This document shows positions 47,580 through 56,748 of a DNA stretch of 64,000 bases, piece after piece. Made by a program: the position numbers and the translations under genes. Source of the stretch: Azoarcus sp. L1K30 (lineage in GTDB: Bacteria > Pseudomonadota > Gammaproteobacteria > Burkholderiales > Rhodocyclaceae); contig NZ_JAGRRD010000001.1 of the NCBI RefSeq assembly GCF_018122735.1, positions 1,380,375-1,444,374 on the forward strand, given 5' to 3'. The notes beneath the pieces are model-generated. The model was not told the origin of the DNA and made no database searches. It worked only from the letters and a program-made list of their open reading frames with translations. The stretch's first letter is position 1; each line of letters starts with the position of its first letter.

Positions 47580-50500
47580 ATGTCGATCCATGTGGCACTG
47601 TCTCACGTAACTTCGTACCACTACGACCGTCCGATCAAGCTCGGCCCGCAAGTCGTTCGGCTGCGGCCGGCGCCGCACAGCCGCACGCGCATCCTGTCCT
47701 ATTCGCTGCGCGTGCTGCCCGAAGAGCACTTCATCAACTGGCAGCAGGATCCTCAATCCAATTACCTGGCCCGCCTGGTGTTCGAGAAACCGACGGACCA
47801 CTTCCGCGTAGAGGTGGATCTGGTCGCCGAGATGACGGTGATCAACCCCTTCGAGTTCTTCCTCGAGCCGTACGCCGAGAACTTCCCGTTCAAGTATGTA
47901 GAGTCGCTGAACCACGAACTCGCGCCCTATCTGCTCAAGCTGCCGCTGTCGCCGAAGTTCGACGAATACCTTAAATCGATCGATACCACCGAGCGCCGCA
48001 GCGTTGACTTCCTGGTCAAGGTCAATAGTGACCTGTATTCACACATCGGCTACCTGATCCGGCTCGAGCCGGGCGTGCAGACGCCCGAGGAAACGCTGCT
48101 GAAGAAGTCCGGATCGTGCCGCGACTCGGCGTGGCTGCTCGTACAACTGATGCGCCACCTCGGACTGGCCGCGCGTTTTGTCTCCGGCTATCTGATCCAG
48201 CTTACCGCCGACGTCAAGTCGCTGGATGGCCCCAGCGGTCCGGAGCAGGACTTCACCGATCTGCACGCATGGTGCGAAGTCTATCTGCCAGGTGCAGGCT
48301 GGATCGGTCTCGACCCGACGTCCGGCCTGTTCGCCGGCGAGGGCCATATTCCGCTGGCCTGCTCACCCGACCCAACGTCCGCCGCCCCCATCACCGGCGC
48401 GCTCGAAAAGTGCGAGGTCAGTTTCGAGCACGAGATGAAGGTCACCCGCATCTGGGAGGCACCCCGCGTCACCAAACCGTACACCGAAGAGCAGTGGGAC
48501 GAGATCGTCCGCCTCGGTCATGCGATCGACGGCGAACTGGTCGAACACGACGTCCGCCTCACCCAGGGCGGCGAACCGACCTTCGTCTCGGTGGACGATG
48601 CCGAAGGTGACGAATGGAACACCGCGGCCATGGGCCCGGACAAGAAGCGACTGTCGATCGACCTCTATCACCGCCTGCGCGACCAGTACGGCGCCAACGG
48701 TCTGGTGCATTTCGGACAGGGCAAATGGTATCCGGGCGAGCAGCTGCCGCGCTGGTCACTCAACTGCTACTGGCGAAAGGACGGCGAGCCGATGTGGTCG
48801 CGTCGCGAGTTGATTGCAGACGAAACCAAACCCGGTAGCGCTGACGACATCGTCGCCGGCCGCTTCCTGCGCGGGGTGGCGGACAAGCTCGGTCTGGCCG
48901 CAGAGTTCGTCTTTCCGGCCTACGAGGACGTGTTCTACTACATGTGGCGCGAGCGTCGTTTGCCAGCCAACGTTGATCCCTTCGATGCAAGAATCGATGA
49001 CGAAATGGAACGTGAGCGCCTGATGAAGGTGTTCACCCAGGGGCTGGCGAAGGTCACCGGCTACGCCTTGCCGGTGGCCCGCAACCTTGCCACCGGCAGA
49101 TGGCAGACCGGACCCTGGTTTCTGCGCAGCGAACGCTGCTACCTGTTCCCCGGCGACTCCCCGATGGGCTACCGCCTGCCGCTCGACTCGCAACCGTGGG
49201 TCACGCCTGGAGACCGTCCGGTGATTCATCAGCCGGACCCCTTCGACCACTACCCGCCCTTGCCTGCACACGCCGCACTCCGTCACCAGCTGAATCCGGC
49301 ATCGCGGCTCGAGGGTGCAACGTTGCGCCGCTCCGGTGTCACCGGCGCAACGTTTGACCACAGAGCCGATGCCGGCAATGGCGCGGGAGTGGCTGCTGCC
49401 AGCAGCAAGGGCACGAGCGCGGCCGAGTCCACCGATCGTCGTCCGGCACGCAAGGAATCCGCCGGCTGGATCACGCGGACCGCAATGTGCGCCGAAGCCC
49501 GCAACGGCACGCTCTACATCTTCATGCCGCCAACCGAGTCCCTGGAGGATTACCTCGAGATCGTCGCGGCCGTTGAAGCGACCGCCGAGCAACTCAACCA
49601 GCCCGTTCTGCTCGAGGGCTATGAGCCGCCGCGCGATCCGCGTATGCAGCATTTCCGCATCACCCCCGACCCTGGCGTCGTCGAAGTCAACATTCATCCG
49701 GCCACCAACTGGGACGAACTTGTCGATCAGACCGAGCATCTCTACGAGGCCGCACACTATTCCCGTCTCACCAGCGAAAAGTTCATGGTCGACGGCCGTC
49801 ACACCGGCACTGGCGGCGGCAACCACTTCGTCATGGGCGGCGCCACGCCCGCCGACTCGCCTTTCCTGCGCCGACCGGACCTGCTGCGCAGCCTGATCAG
49901 CTTCTGGCACAACCATCCAAGCCTGTCCTACCTGTTCTCGGGCATGTTCATCGGACCGACGTCGCAGGCGCCGCGCATCGACGAGGCACGTAACGACTCC
50001 GTCGCCGAGATCGAACTCGCGTTCAAGGAAATGACGCGGGTCATCGAAGCGTCGCCGAATGGCTGCCCACCGTGGATGGTGGACCGGTTGCTGCGCAACC
50101 TGCTGATCGACGTCAGCGGCAATACCCACCGGGCCGAGTTCTGCATCGACAAGCTCTACTCGCCGGACGGCCCCACGGGTCGCCTTGGACTGCTCGAGAT
50201 GCGCGCCTTCGAGATGCCCCCGCACGCACGGATGAGCCTGACCCAGCAACTGTTGCTGCGAGCGCTCATTGCCCGCTTCTGGAAGGATCCCTATACGCCC
50301 CCCAAACTCGTGCGCTGGGGCACCGAGCTGCACGACCGTTTCCTGCTGCCGCATTTCATCTGGCAGGATTTCTGCGATGTCATGGAGGATCTCCAGGCCG
50401 ACGGCTATCCGATCAAGCCCGAGTGGTTCGCCTCTCACCTCGAGTTCCGTTGTCCGAAGTACGGTGACTACGCCATCAAGGGCATGACGCTGGAGCTTCG

Positions 50501-50990
50501 CGCCGCACTCGAACCCTGGCACGTGATGGGTGAAGAAGGCGCCGCCGGCGGCACGGCACGCTATGTCGACTCCTCGCTCGAGCGTGTTCAGGTCAAGCTC
50601 ACCGGCGCCGCGCCCGACCGCTACGTCGTCACCTGCAACGGCGTTCCGGTTCCGATGCAGCCCACTGGCGTCGTTGGCGAGTTCGTTGCCGGCGTGCGCT
50701 ATCGTGCGTGGCAACCGCCATCGGCGCTACACCCCACGATCGGCATCGACAGTCCGCTGACCTTCGACATCGTCGACACCTGGAATCAGCGCAGCCTTGG
50801 CGGGTGCCAATACCACGTCGTGCATCCGGGCGGTCGCAACTACGATGATTTCCCGGTGAACGCATTTGCGGCGGAGAGTCGACGGATATCGCGCTTCTTC
50901 CGCATGGGGCACACGCCGGGCAAGATGTCAGTAGGGGAAGTTCGCACACACCCCGAGTTTCCTTTCACGCTAGACTTGCGCCATTACTAA
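47580..50990 (+). CDS. Transglutaminase-like domain fused to DUF2126 amidoligase
   Basis: A 1136-residue protein. Residues 1-300 hold a beta-strand-rich transglutaminase N-terminal region plus a papain-fold core with Cys177 (GSCRDSAWLL), His near 228 (DLHAWCEVY) and Asp near 244 (GLDPTSGLF). The remainder is the DUF2126 putative amidoligase, a glutamine-synthetase-like COOH-NH2 ligase family. Residues about 560-640 form a variable, low-complexity insertion. The ATG at 47580 follows an upstream stop-free stretch but matches family starts. It begins the ligase/protease cluster, suggesting synthesis and cleavage of an isopeptide-linked tag or peptide. Confidence 0.88.
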   Translation: MSIHVALSHVTSYHYDRPIKLGPQVVRLRPAPHSRTRILSYSLRVLPEEHFINWQQDPQSNYLARLVFEKPTDHFRVEVDLVAEMTVINPFEFFLEPYAENFPFKYVESLNHELAPYLLKLPLSPKFDEYLKSIDTTERRSVDFLVKVNSDLYSHIGYLIRLEPGVQTPEETLLKKSGSCRDSAWLLVQLMRHLGLAARFVSGYLIQLTADVKSLDGPSGPEQDFTDLHAWCEVYLPGAGWIGLDPTSGLFAGEGHIPLACSPDPTSAAPITGALEKCEVSFEHEMKVTRIWEAPRVTKPYTEEQWDEIVRLGHAIDGELVEHDVRLTQGGEPTFVSVDDAEGDEWNTAAMGPDKKRLSIDLYHRLRDQYGANGLVHFGQGKWYPGEQLPRWSLNCYWRKDGEPMWSRRELIADETKPGSADDIVAGRFLRGVADKLGLAAEFVFPAYEDVFYYMWRERRLPANVDPFDARIDDEMERERLMKVFTQGLAKVTGYALPVARNLATGRWQTGPWFLRSERCYLFPGDSPMGYRLPLDSQPWVTPGDRPVIHQPDPFDHYPPLPAHAALRHQLNPASRLEGATLRRSGVTGATFDHRADAGNGAGVAAASSKGTSAAESTDRRPARKESAGWITRTAMCAEARNGTLYIFMPPTESLEDYLEIVAAVEATAEQLNQPVLLEGYEPPRDPRMQHFRITPDPGVVEVNIHPATNWDELVDQTEHLYEAAHYSRLTSEKFMVDGRHTGTGGGNHFVMGGATPADSPFLRRPDLLRSLISFWHNHPSLSYLFSGMFIGPTSQAPRIDEARNDSVAEIELAFKEMTRVIEASPNGCPPWMVDRLLRNLLIDVSGNTHRAEFCIDKLYSPDGPTGRLGLLEMRAFEMPPHARMSLTQQLLLRALIARFWKDPYTPPKLVRWGTELHDRFLLPHFIWQDFCDVMEDLQADGYPIKPEWFASHLEFRCPKYGDYAIKGMTLELRAALEPWHVMGEEGAAGGTARYVDSSLERVQVKLTGAAPDRYVVTCNGVPVPMQPTGVVGEFVAGVRYRAWQPPSALHPTIGIDSPLTFDIVDTWNQRSLGGCQYHVVHPGGRNYDDFPVNAFAAESRRISRFFRMGHTPGKMSVGEVRTHPEFPFTLDLRHY
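49319..49354. repeat. Perfect 12-bp inverted repeat inside the amidoligase gene
   Basis: AACGTTGCGCCG (49319-49330) and CGGCGCAACGTT (49343-49354) are exact reverse complements with a 12-base spacer. It lies in the stretch encoding the variable insertion, so it may mark an inserted repeat unit or a mutational hotspot. Confidence 0.7.
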
Positions 50991-51000
50991 TCCGCACGCC

Positions 51001-51022
51001 GCCCGTCGAGCCTTCGACGGGC
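51001..51022 (+). other. Perfect hairpin between amidoligase and ATP-grasp genes
   Basis: GCCCGTCGA, a GCCT loop and TCGACGGGC form a 9-bp perfect stem, beginning 10 bases after the amidoligase stop and ending 19 bases before the next start. The downstream GGGTGTTCTGTG is only weakly T-rich. It may stabilise or attenuate the transcript. Confidence 0.55.
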
Positions 51023-51041
51023 GGGTGTTCTGTGTGCAAAC

Positions 51042-53531
51042 ATGCCCGTCGGTCTCACCAAAAATTATCCGCTCAGCGACAATCGTTTCGATGAAATGAT
51101 GTCCGCCAGCGGCGAGGCTCGTCCGCACTGGCAGTCCTTTGTCGACCGTCTGGAAGGCTTTCCTGACGAGACGCTGACCCAGCGCGCCGCCTTTGTCCGC
51201 AGCGCAATCGAATCGGATGGTGTCAGCTACAACGTCTACGCCGACCCCAAGGGCACCAAGCGCCCGTGGGAGCTCGACATGTTGCCGCTGATCGTCGGTA
51301 ACGACGAATGGCAGATGCTGTCCACCGCAATTGCGCAGCGTGCACGGCTGCTCAACGCCATTCTCGCCGACCTCTACGGGCCCCAGCACCTGCTGGCCGA
51401 GGGGCTGCTGCCACCTGCACTCGTGTTCGGTCAACATGGATTCAAATGGCCCGCGCGCGGCCTCACCCCACCCGGCAACGTCTGGCTGTTCAGCTATGCG
51501 GCCGATCTGGCGCGCGCGCCCGATGGCCGCTGGTGGGTCATTGCCGACCGCACCCAGGGTCCGTCCGGCGCCGGCTACGCCTTGCAGAACCGCATCATCG
51601 TCTCGCGCGCTTTTCCGGATGCGTTCCGCGAATTGCACGTCAATCCGCTTGCGAACTACTTCCGGACCATGCAGGACAGCCTTGCGCGCCTGGCCCCCGC
51701 CGACGGGGACGTGCCGCTCACCGTGCTGCTGACGCCCGGCCCCTACAACGAAACCTATTTCGAGCACGCCTTTCTCGCCCGTTACCTCGGCTTTCCACTG
51801 GTCGAGGGGCAGGACCTGACGGTGCGCGACAACACCGTATTTCTCAAAACCTTGCGCGGACTGCGCCGGGTCCACGCGATTCTGCGGCGACTCGACGACG
51901 ATTTCTGCGACCCGCTCGAACTGCGCTCCGATTCGGCCCTGGGCATTCCCGGCCTGCTGGGCGCGATCCGGGCCGGGCGGGTGCTGATGGCCAACGCCGT
52001 CGGCAGCGGGGTGCTCGAATCCGGCGCCCTGTTCGGCTTTCTGCCCGCCATCTGCGAGCGCCTGCTGGGCGAAAAGATGGCGATGCCCTCGGTCGCGAGC
52101 TGGTGGTGCGGCGAACCACCGGCGCTTGAATACGTGCTCGACCATCTCGACGAACTGGTCATCAAGCCCGCATTCCCGAGCATGCGCATGGAGGCGGTCT
52201 TCGGCCACGAACTCAAGGGCGACTCGCGTCGGCGCATGATCGAACGCATCCTGGCCCAACCCCATGCCTATGTCGCCCAGGAATGGGTCCGTCTTTCCCA
52301 GGCACCGGTGTGGAACCGTCGCCTGCTGCCGCGCTCGGTCGGCATTCGCGTGTTTGCCAGCGCCACGCCCGAAGGCTATAACGTCATGCCCGGCGCACTC
52401 GGCCGCATCGCTCCGCGTGCGGGCATGGAAGTCATCTCCATGCAGCGCGGCGGCCTGTCGAAGGACACCTGGATACGCGCCGAAGCCCCCGTCGTTCGCA
52501 CCACCCTGCTCAAGCGCCGCCTTGCGGTCATCGATCTCGTCTGTGGCGGCGCCGACATTCCTTCGCGAGTGGGCGAGAACCTGTTCTGGATGGGTCGCTA
52601 CGCCGAGCGGGTGGAGGCCGGCGCACGGCTGCTGCGCGCCGCATTCGTGCGCGCCGCGAGCACCGATGCGGAGACTGAATCCGGCCTTCAAGGGGTGCTT
52701 CAGGCTACGCGCAGACTCGGGATCATCGTCGATGACGACGAGGACAAGGACGAGACCAGACCCGACGACATTCCATCCCAGCTGTTGCGCGCCCTGCTCG
52801 ATCACAGCCGTCCCGGTTCGGTGGCCAGCAACCTGCGGGCGCTGAGTTTCTCCGCCAGTCAGGTGCGCGAGCGCCTGTCATCCGACAACTGGCACGCGCT
52901 CAATCGCCTTGAGCAGCTGCTGTCCGAGCAGATCACCAGTATCGACCAGGCCCTGTCTGCAATCGACCGGGTCATGCAGTCCTGCATTTCCCTTGCCGGA
53001 TTCGCGATGGACGACATGACGCGCGACGAGGGTTGGCGCTTCCTCATCCTGGGACGGCGTATCGAACGCCTCGAGGGGCTGGCCGGGCTGATCCGGGTGC
53101 CGATGCAAGCCGAACCCGACGCACGCGAGCGCATGTTCGAGTGGCTGCTGGAAGCGGCAAACTCGATCGTCACCTATCGTGCCCGCTACCGGCGCACGCC
53201 AGAACTGCTGCCGCTGATTCACCTGCTGGTGTTCGACCGCACCAACCCGCATTCGGTGGGATTCCAGGTCGACGTGCTGCAGAAGTACCTTGCCCGCAGT
53301 GCAAGAGAGCTTGGACACCCCTACCCTTCGCTGCTGATCGACCCGCTGGCCCGACGACTGGAGAACTTCGATCTGACACGTTTCGAAGCCGACGATTGCG
53401 AGCTTGCAATGGGGACGCTGGGCACGCTCCTGAACGAGTCCATCGATACCGCCCTCAATCTGTCGGACGAAGTCCATCGTCGCTATTTCACCCACACATT
53501 GCGTCCAATGCGACTGCGGAGAGTTGCATGA
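51042..53531 (+). CDS. Circularly permuted ATP-grasp fused to alpha-E domain
   Basis: An 829-residue fusion. Residues about 70-490 form a type 2 circularly permuted ATP-grasp ligase (GPYNETYFEHAFLARYLGFPLV-type core, shortened here; ELVIKPAFPSMRMEAVFGHEL near the end). Residues about 510-829 form an alpha-E helical domain starting at ENLFWMGRYAER. In many genomes these two are separate genes; the fusion shows they act together. It lies between the DUF2126 amidoligase and a transglutaminase-like gene and overlaps the latter by 4 bases. No Shine-Dalgarno is obvious before the ATG at 51042. Confidence 0.9.
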   Translation: MPVGLTKNYPLSDNRFDEMMSASGEARPHWQSFVDRLEGFPDETLTQRAAFVRSAIESDGVSYNVYADPKGTKRPWELDMLPLIVGNDEWQMLSTAIAQRARLLNAILADLYGPQHLLAEGLLPPALVFGQHGFKWPARGLTPPGNVWLFSYAADLARAPDGRWWVIADRTQGPSGAGYALQNRIIVSRAFPDAFRELHVNPLANYFRTMQDSLARLAPADGDVPLTVLLTPGPYNETYFEHAFLARYLGFPLVEGQDLTVRDNTVFLKTLRGLRRVHAILRRLDDDFCDPLELRSDSALGIPGLLGAIRAGRVLMANAVGSGVLESGALFGFLPAICERLLGEKMAMPSVASWWCGEPPALEYVLDHLDELVIKPAFPSMRMEAVFGHELKGDSRRRMIERILAQPHAYVAQEWVRLSQAPVWNRRLLPRSVGIRVFASATPEGYNVMPGALGRIAPRAGMEVISMQRGGLSKDTWIRAEAPVVRTTLLKRRLAVIDLVCGGADIPSRVGENLFWMGRYAERVEAGARLLRAAFVRAASTDAETESGLQGVLQATRRLGIIVDDDEDKDETRPDDIPSQLLRALLDHSRPGSVASNLRALSFSASQVRERLSSDNWHALNRLEQLLSEQITSIDQALSAIDRVMQSCISLAGFAMDDMTRDEGWRFLILGRRIERLEGLAGLIRVPMQAEPDARERMFEWLLEAANSIVTYRARYRRTPELLPLIHLLVFDRTNPHSVGFQVDVLQKYLARSARELGHPYPSLLIDPLARRLENFDLTRFEADDCELAMGTLGTLLNESIDTALNLSDEVHRRYFTHTLRPMRLRRVA

Positions 53532-54487
53532 CCCCGGTCCGCTACCATATCCGCCACGACACGCTGTATCGCTACGACCAGCCCGTCGGCGAGTCGCGCC
53601 AGAACCTCCGTCTCACCCCGCGCGAACTCCCCGGTCAGCGCTGCGTATCGCACAAGGTCGTGGTGCGTCCCGAACCCCAGCGCGTCGAGGATTTCGCAGA
53701 CGGATTCGGCAATATGGTGAGATCCCTGCACTTCGAACGCGATCACGACGAGTTGTTCGTTCGGGCGGAAAGCTGGATCGAACTCGATCCCCGGCCTCCG
53801 CTGGTGCTGGAGAGCTCCCCCCCCTGGGAATCGGTACGGGCGGATCTTGCCTACCGAGCCGGCCGGACTGTCAGCCCCGCGATGCTGGAAGCCTGCGGCT
53901 ACCTTTTCGAGTCCACGCATGTGCGCGTCAAGCGCGACTTCGCCGACTACGCCGCCGCCGACTTCGGCCCGGATGTTCCTTTGCTGCTGGCCGTCGACAA
54001 GCTCATGCGCAGGATCAACAAGGAGTTTGCCTTCGATCCCGAGGCCACGGACATTTCCACCCCGGTGACCGAAGTCTTCGAGAACCGGCGTGGGGTGTGC
54101 CAGGATTTTGCCCACCTGATGCTATCTTGCCTGCGCTCGATGGGCCTGTCCGCACGTTACGTAAGCGGCTACATCCTGACCCGCCCGCCCCCGGGCAAGC
54201 CCCGTCTGGTGGGTGCCGATGCCACCCACGCCTGGGTCTCGGTGTACTGTCCGCTGACGGGATGGGTCGATTTCGACCCGACCAACGCCCTGATTCCGTC
54301 GCAGGAGCATGTCGTCATCGGCTGGGGGCGCGACTTCGGCGATGTTTCCCCGTTGCGCGGCGTCATACTGGGCGGCGGCGGCCACGAACCCGAAATCGCC
54401 GTCACGATGGTGCCCGAGAACGAGTTCGAGACGCTCTACACCAACGCCGAGGCACCTGTCGCGAACCTGCTGCAGGTGACGTCCTAG
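53528..54487 (+). CDS. Transglutaminase-like cysteine protease
   Basis: A 319-residue transglutaminase-family protein without a signal peptide. The N-terminal bacterial transglutaminase region (about 1-160) precedes a papain-fold core with Cys near 190 (GVCQDFAHLML), His near 234 (ATHAWVSV) and Asp near 249 (DFDPTNALIP), all in place. It overlaps the ATP-grasp/alpha-E gene (ATGA), so the two are translationally coupled. In such clusters it is predicted to cleave or trim a peptide made by the ligases. Confidence 0.9.
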   Translation: MTPVRYHIRHDTLYRYDQPVGESRQNLRLTPRELPGQRCVSHKVVVRPEPQRVEDFADGFGNMVRSLHFERDHDELFVRAESWIELDPRPPLVLESSPPWESVRADLAYRAGRTVSPAMLEACGYLFESTHVRVKRDFADYAAADFGPDVPLLLAVDKLMRRINKEFAFDPEATDISTPVTEVFENRRGVCQDFAHLMLSCLRSMGLSARYVSGYILTRPPPGKPRLVGADATHAWVSVYCPLTGWVDFDPTNALIPSQEHVVIGWGRDFGDVSPLRGVILGGGGHEPEIAVTMVPENEFETLYTNAEAPVANLLQVTS

Positions 54488-54548
54488 TGTGGTGATTTGC
54501 TCTTGATGGCGATTATCTCAAGGGGCCGTTGCGATTGATAGCTTTTTG

Positions 54549-54815
54549 CTCCCTCCCCTTCAAGGGGGTGAGAGCGGGGTTTCAGCGAGCATCGCTCGCT
54601 GCCGCTCGAACGACAGCACGTCTCTGCGCTGGCTACCGGGTTGAGGTGGCGCTGTCTGGCTCCCTCCCCTTCAAGGGGAGGGTTGGGGTGGGGATGGGTT
54701 TTGACGGTTCGCCACAAAACCCATCCCCATCCTGTCCTTCCCCTTGAAGGGGAAGGGACCTGCCAATGAGGTTCGAGAGGGCAGCTTTTTTCTCCCTCCC
54801 CTTCAAGGGGGAAGG
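54549..54815. repeat. Cluster of four short palindromic repeats (CCCTCCCCTTCAAGGGG type)
   Basis: The intergenic stretch 54488-54906 holds four copies of a palindromic unit with core CCCCTTCAAGGGG: 54549-54568, 54660-54682, an inverted copy at 54735-54758, and 54792-54815. Copies two and three also share flanking GGGGATGGGTTTTG in opposite orientation, so together they can fold into a long hairpin. No open reading frame is convincing. This resembles REP/BIME-like interspersed repeats at a transcript end. Confidence 0.75.
54583..54601. repeat. Perfect 8-bp inverted repeat within the palindrome cluster
   Basis: CAGCGAGC, spacer ATC, GCTCGCTG forms a perfect hairpin between the first and second long palindromic units. 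Confidence 0.6.
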
Positions 54816-54906
54816 TCTTCGCAAAACCAACTTAAGTGTCAAACGACGCGCAACGCAACACTACACTAACCTCCCGCAATGGGGCGCATGTCGGACCCGG
54901 GACACC

Positions 54907-55854
54907 TTGAAACTCTTCTACGCAGACCACTTCGTGCTCCCACTACCGGAAGGCCATCGCTTCCCGATGGTCAAGTACGCCCGCCTCAGGGCGCGGCTGC
55001 TGGCGTCGGCGCTTTTTCACCCCGACGATTTCGTCGTGCCCGACGCTGCGACGGACGAAGCCATCCTGCGTGCGCACGACGCCGCCTATCTCTCCCGCGT
55101 GGCCGAGGGGTCACTCGATGCTGCCGAGATCCGCCGCATCGGCTTCCCCTGGTCACCCGGCATGGTGGAACGCTCCCGCCGCTCGGCCGGCGCGACGCTG
55201 GCCGCGTGCCGCGCAGCGCTGACCGAAGGTTGCGGGGTCAATCTGGCCGGCGGAACGCACCATGCTCACCGCGATTTCGGTTCCGGATTCTGTGTTTTCA
55301 ACGATGCGGCCATCGCCGCGCTGGCCATGCGTGCCGAGGGGCGTGCGCGCAGGATCGCCATCATCGACTGCGATGTCCATCAGGGGGACGGCACAGCAGC
55401 CATCCTGCGGGACAAGCCCGATATCTTCACCTGCAGCCTGCATGGTGCGAAAAACTTTCCCTTCCGAAAACAAACCAGCGACCTCGATGTCGAACTGGCG
55501 GACGGCACCGGCGACGAGGATTACCTCAAGGCCCTCGAGCTGGCGCTCGAACAGGTCTTCACCCGTGCAGCCCCGGATCTGGTGATCTACCTGGCCGGCG
55601 CCGACCCCTACAGCGGGGACCGACTCGGTCGTCTGGATCTGAGCATCGAAGGACTCGCGCGCCGCGACCTGACGGTATTGAGCACTTGCCGCGCCCACGG
55701 CTCAGCGGTGGCGGTGGCGATGGCGGGCGGCTACGCCAGCGACATCGACGACACCGTTTCGATTCATGTCGCAACGGTGTTGACCGCCGCGCGCGTATTT
55801 GCCGACAACGGGAACCGTGACGCCCCTGCACGACTGACAACCGAATCGAGGTGA
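54907..55854 (+). CDS. Histone-deacetylase-family amidohydrolase
   Basis: A 315-residue zinc amidohydrolase of the HDAC/acetoin-utilisation superfamily. It starts KLFYADHFVLPLPEGHRFPM, has GGTHHAHRDFGSGFCVFND (about 115-133), the metal site DCDVHQGDGTA (about 155-165) and AGADPYSGDRLG (about 237-248). Bacterial members deacetylate polyamines, acetoin-related compounds or proteins; the substrate is unknown. The start is TTG at 54907, because no ATG exists at the family N-terminus. It overlaps the DUF429 gene by 4 bases (GTGA). Confidence 0.88.
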   Translation: MKLFYADHFVLPLPEGHRFPMVKYARLRARLLASALFHPDDFVVPDAATDEAILRAHDAAYLSRVAEGSLDAAEIRRIGFPWSPGMVERSRRSAGATLAACRAALTEGCGVNLAGGTHHAHRDFGSGFCVFNDAAIAALAMRAEGRARRIAIIDCDVHQGDGTAAILRDKPDIFTCSLHGAKNFPFRKQTSDLDVELADGTGDEDYLKALELALEQVFTRAAPDLVIYLAGADPYSGDRLGRLDLSIEGLARRDLTVLSTCRAHGSAVAVAMAGGYASDIDDTVSIHVATVLTAARVFADNGNRDAPARLTTESR

Positions 55855-56729
55855 CGAGCGTGACCATGGCACATCATCCGAACCCGGCCTGGACCGGAAA
55901 CGTTCGCCTGCTCGGGGTCGATTTCACCTCGGCGCCTCGTCCGGCAAAGCCGATTACGGTCGCCTCGGGCCACCTCGACGGCACGTCCATACACCTGGAG
56001 ACACTCGAGCACTGCCCGGACTGGACCTCGTTCGACGCCATGCTGGCCTGCCCTGGCCCCTGGCTGGGTGGCTTCGACTTTCCCTTCGGCCTGCCACGCC
56101 GCGCCGTTGAAGACCTCGGATGGCCTCTCGACTGGGCCGAACTCGTCGCCCACTGCGCAACGCTCGGGCGCGAACGCTTTCGCGCGGCACTCGATGCCTA
56201 TCGACAGTCACGCCCGATGGGCAGCCGCTACCCCCATCGCGCCACCGACCTCCCGGCGCGCTCGCACAGCCCGCTCAAGCTGGTCAATCCGCCGGTCGGC
56301 CTGATGTTCCTCGAAGGCGTACCGCGCCTTTACGCCGCTGGCGTCACCGTTGCCGGCATGCATTGCGGCGATCCGGCTCGCGTTGCGGTGGAAGCCTATC
56401 CCGGCTTGCTCGCACGCTGGATCCGCGCCGATTCATACAAGAGTGACGACAGACGCAAGCACACGGCGGAACGGACCCAGGCGCGGGCGCACATTGCCGA
56501 CGCACTGGCGCTCGGAAACCATCCGCTGCGGCTCAGACTCGACATGTCCGCGCAGCTTCGCCAGCGTCTCATCGACGACCACAGCGGCGACCTGCTCGAT
56601 GCCGCCCTCGCGCTGGTGCAGGCGGGCTGGTGCGTGAGCGCTGGCCCACCCGGGTTCGGCCTGCAGGACGGGTTCGATGCGCTCGAAGGCTGGATTGCCG
56701 GCGCGCAGCTCGGCGACGCCGCAGTCTGA
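55851..56729 (+). CDS. DUF429-domain protein
   Basis: A 292-residue protein matching the DUF429 family, whose RNase H-like fold is suggested by LLGVDFTSAPR (about 20-30), a following acidic GGFDFPFGLPRR (about 74-85) and VAVEAYPGLLAR (about 177-188). Activity is unknown; a nuclease has been proposed for the fold. The GTG at 55851 overlaps the HDAC stop; an ATG at 55866 is the alternative. Co-directional coupling with the HDAC-like gene suggests a shared role, but none is established. Confidence 0.8.
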   Translation: MTSVTMAHHPNPAWTGNVRLLGVDFTSAPRPAKPITVASGHLDGTSIHLETLEHCPDWTSFDAMLACPGPWLGGFDFPFGLPRRAVEDLGWPLDWAELVAHCATLGRERFRAALDAYRQSRPMGSRYPHRATDLPARSHSPLKLVNPPVGLMFLEGVPRLYAAGVTVAGMHCGDPARVAVEAYPGLLARWIRADSYKSDDRRKHTAERTQARAHIADALALGNHPLRLRLDMSAQLRQRLIDDHSGDLLDAALALVQAGWCVSAGPPGFGLQDGFDALEGWIAGAQLGDAAV

Positions 56730-56748
56730 GCGCCCTGCGCGTCCTTGC

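Noticed and set aside
50970-52805. 611-codon minus-strand frame across the ATP-grasp gene
   Set aside because: Shadow frame; the plus-strand protein has recognisable ATP-grasp and alpha-E domains.
54488-54906. Integron attC or CRISPR-like array
   Set aside because: Spacing of repeats is irregular, the units are self-palindromic and there are no attC core sites or integrase or cas genes.
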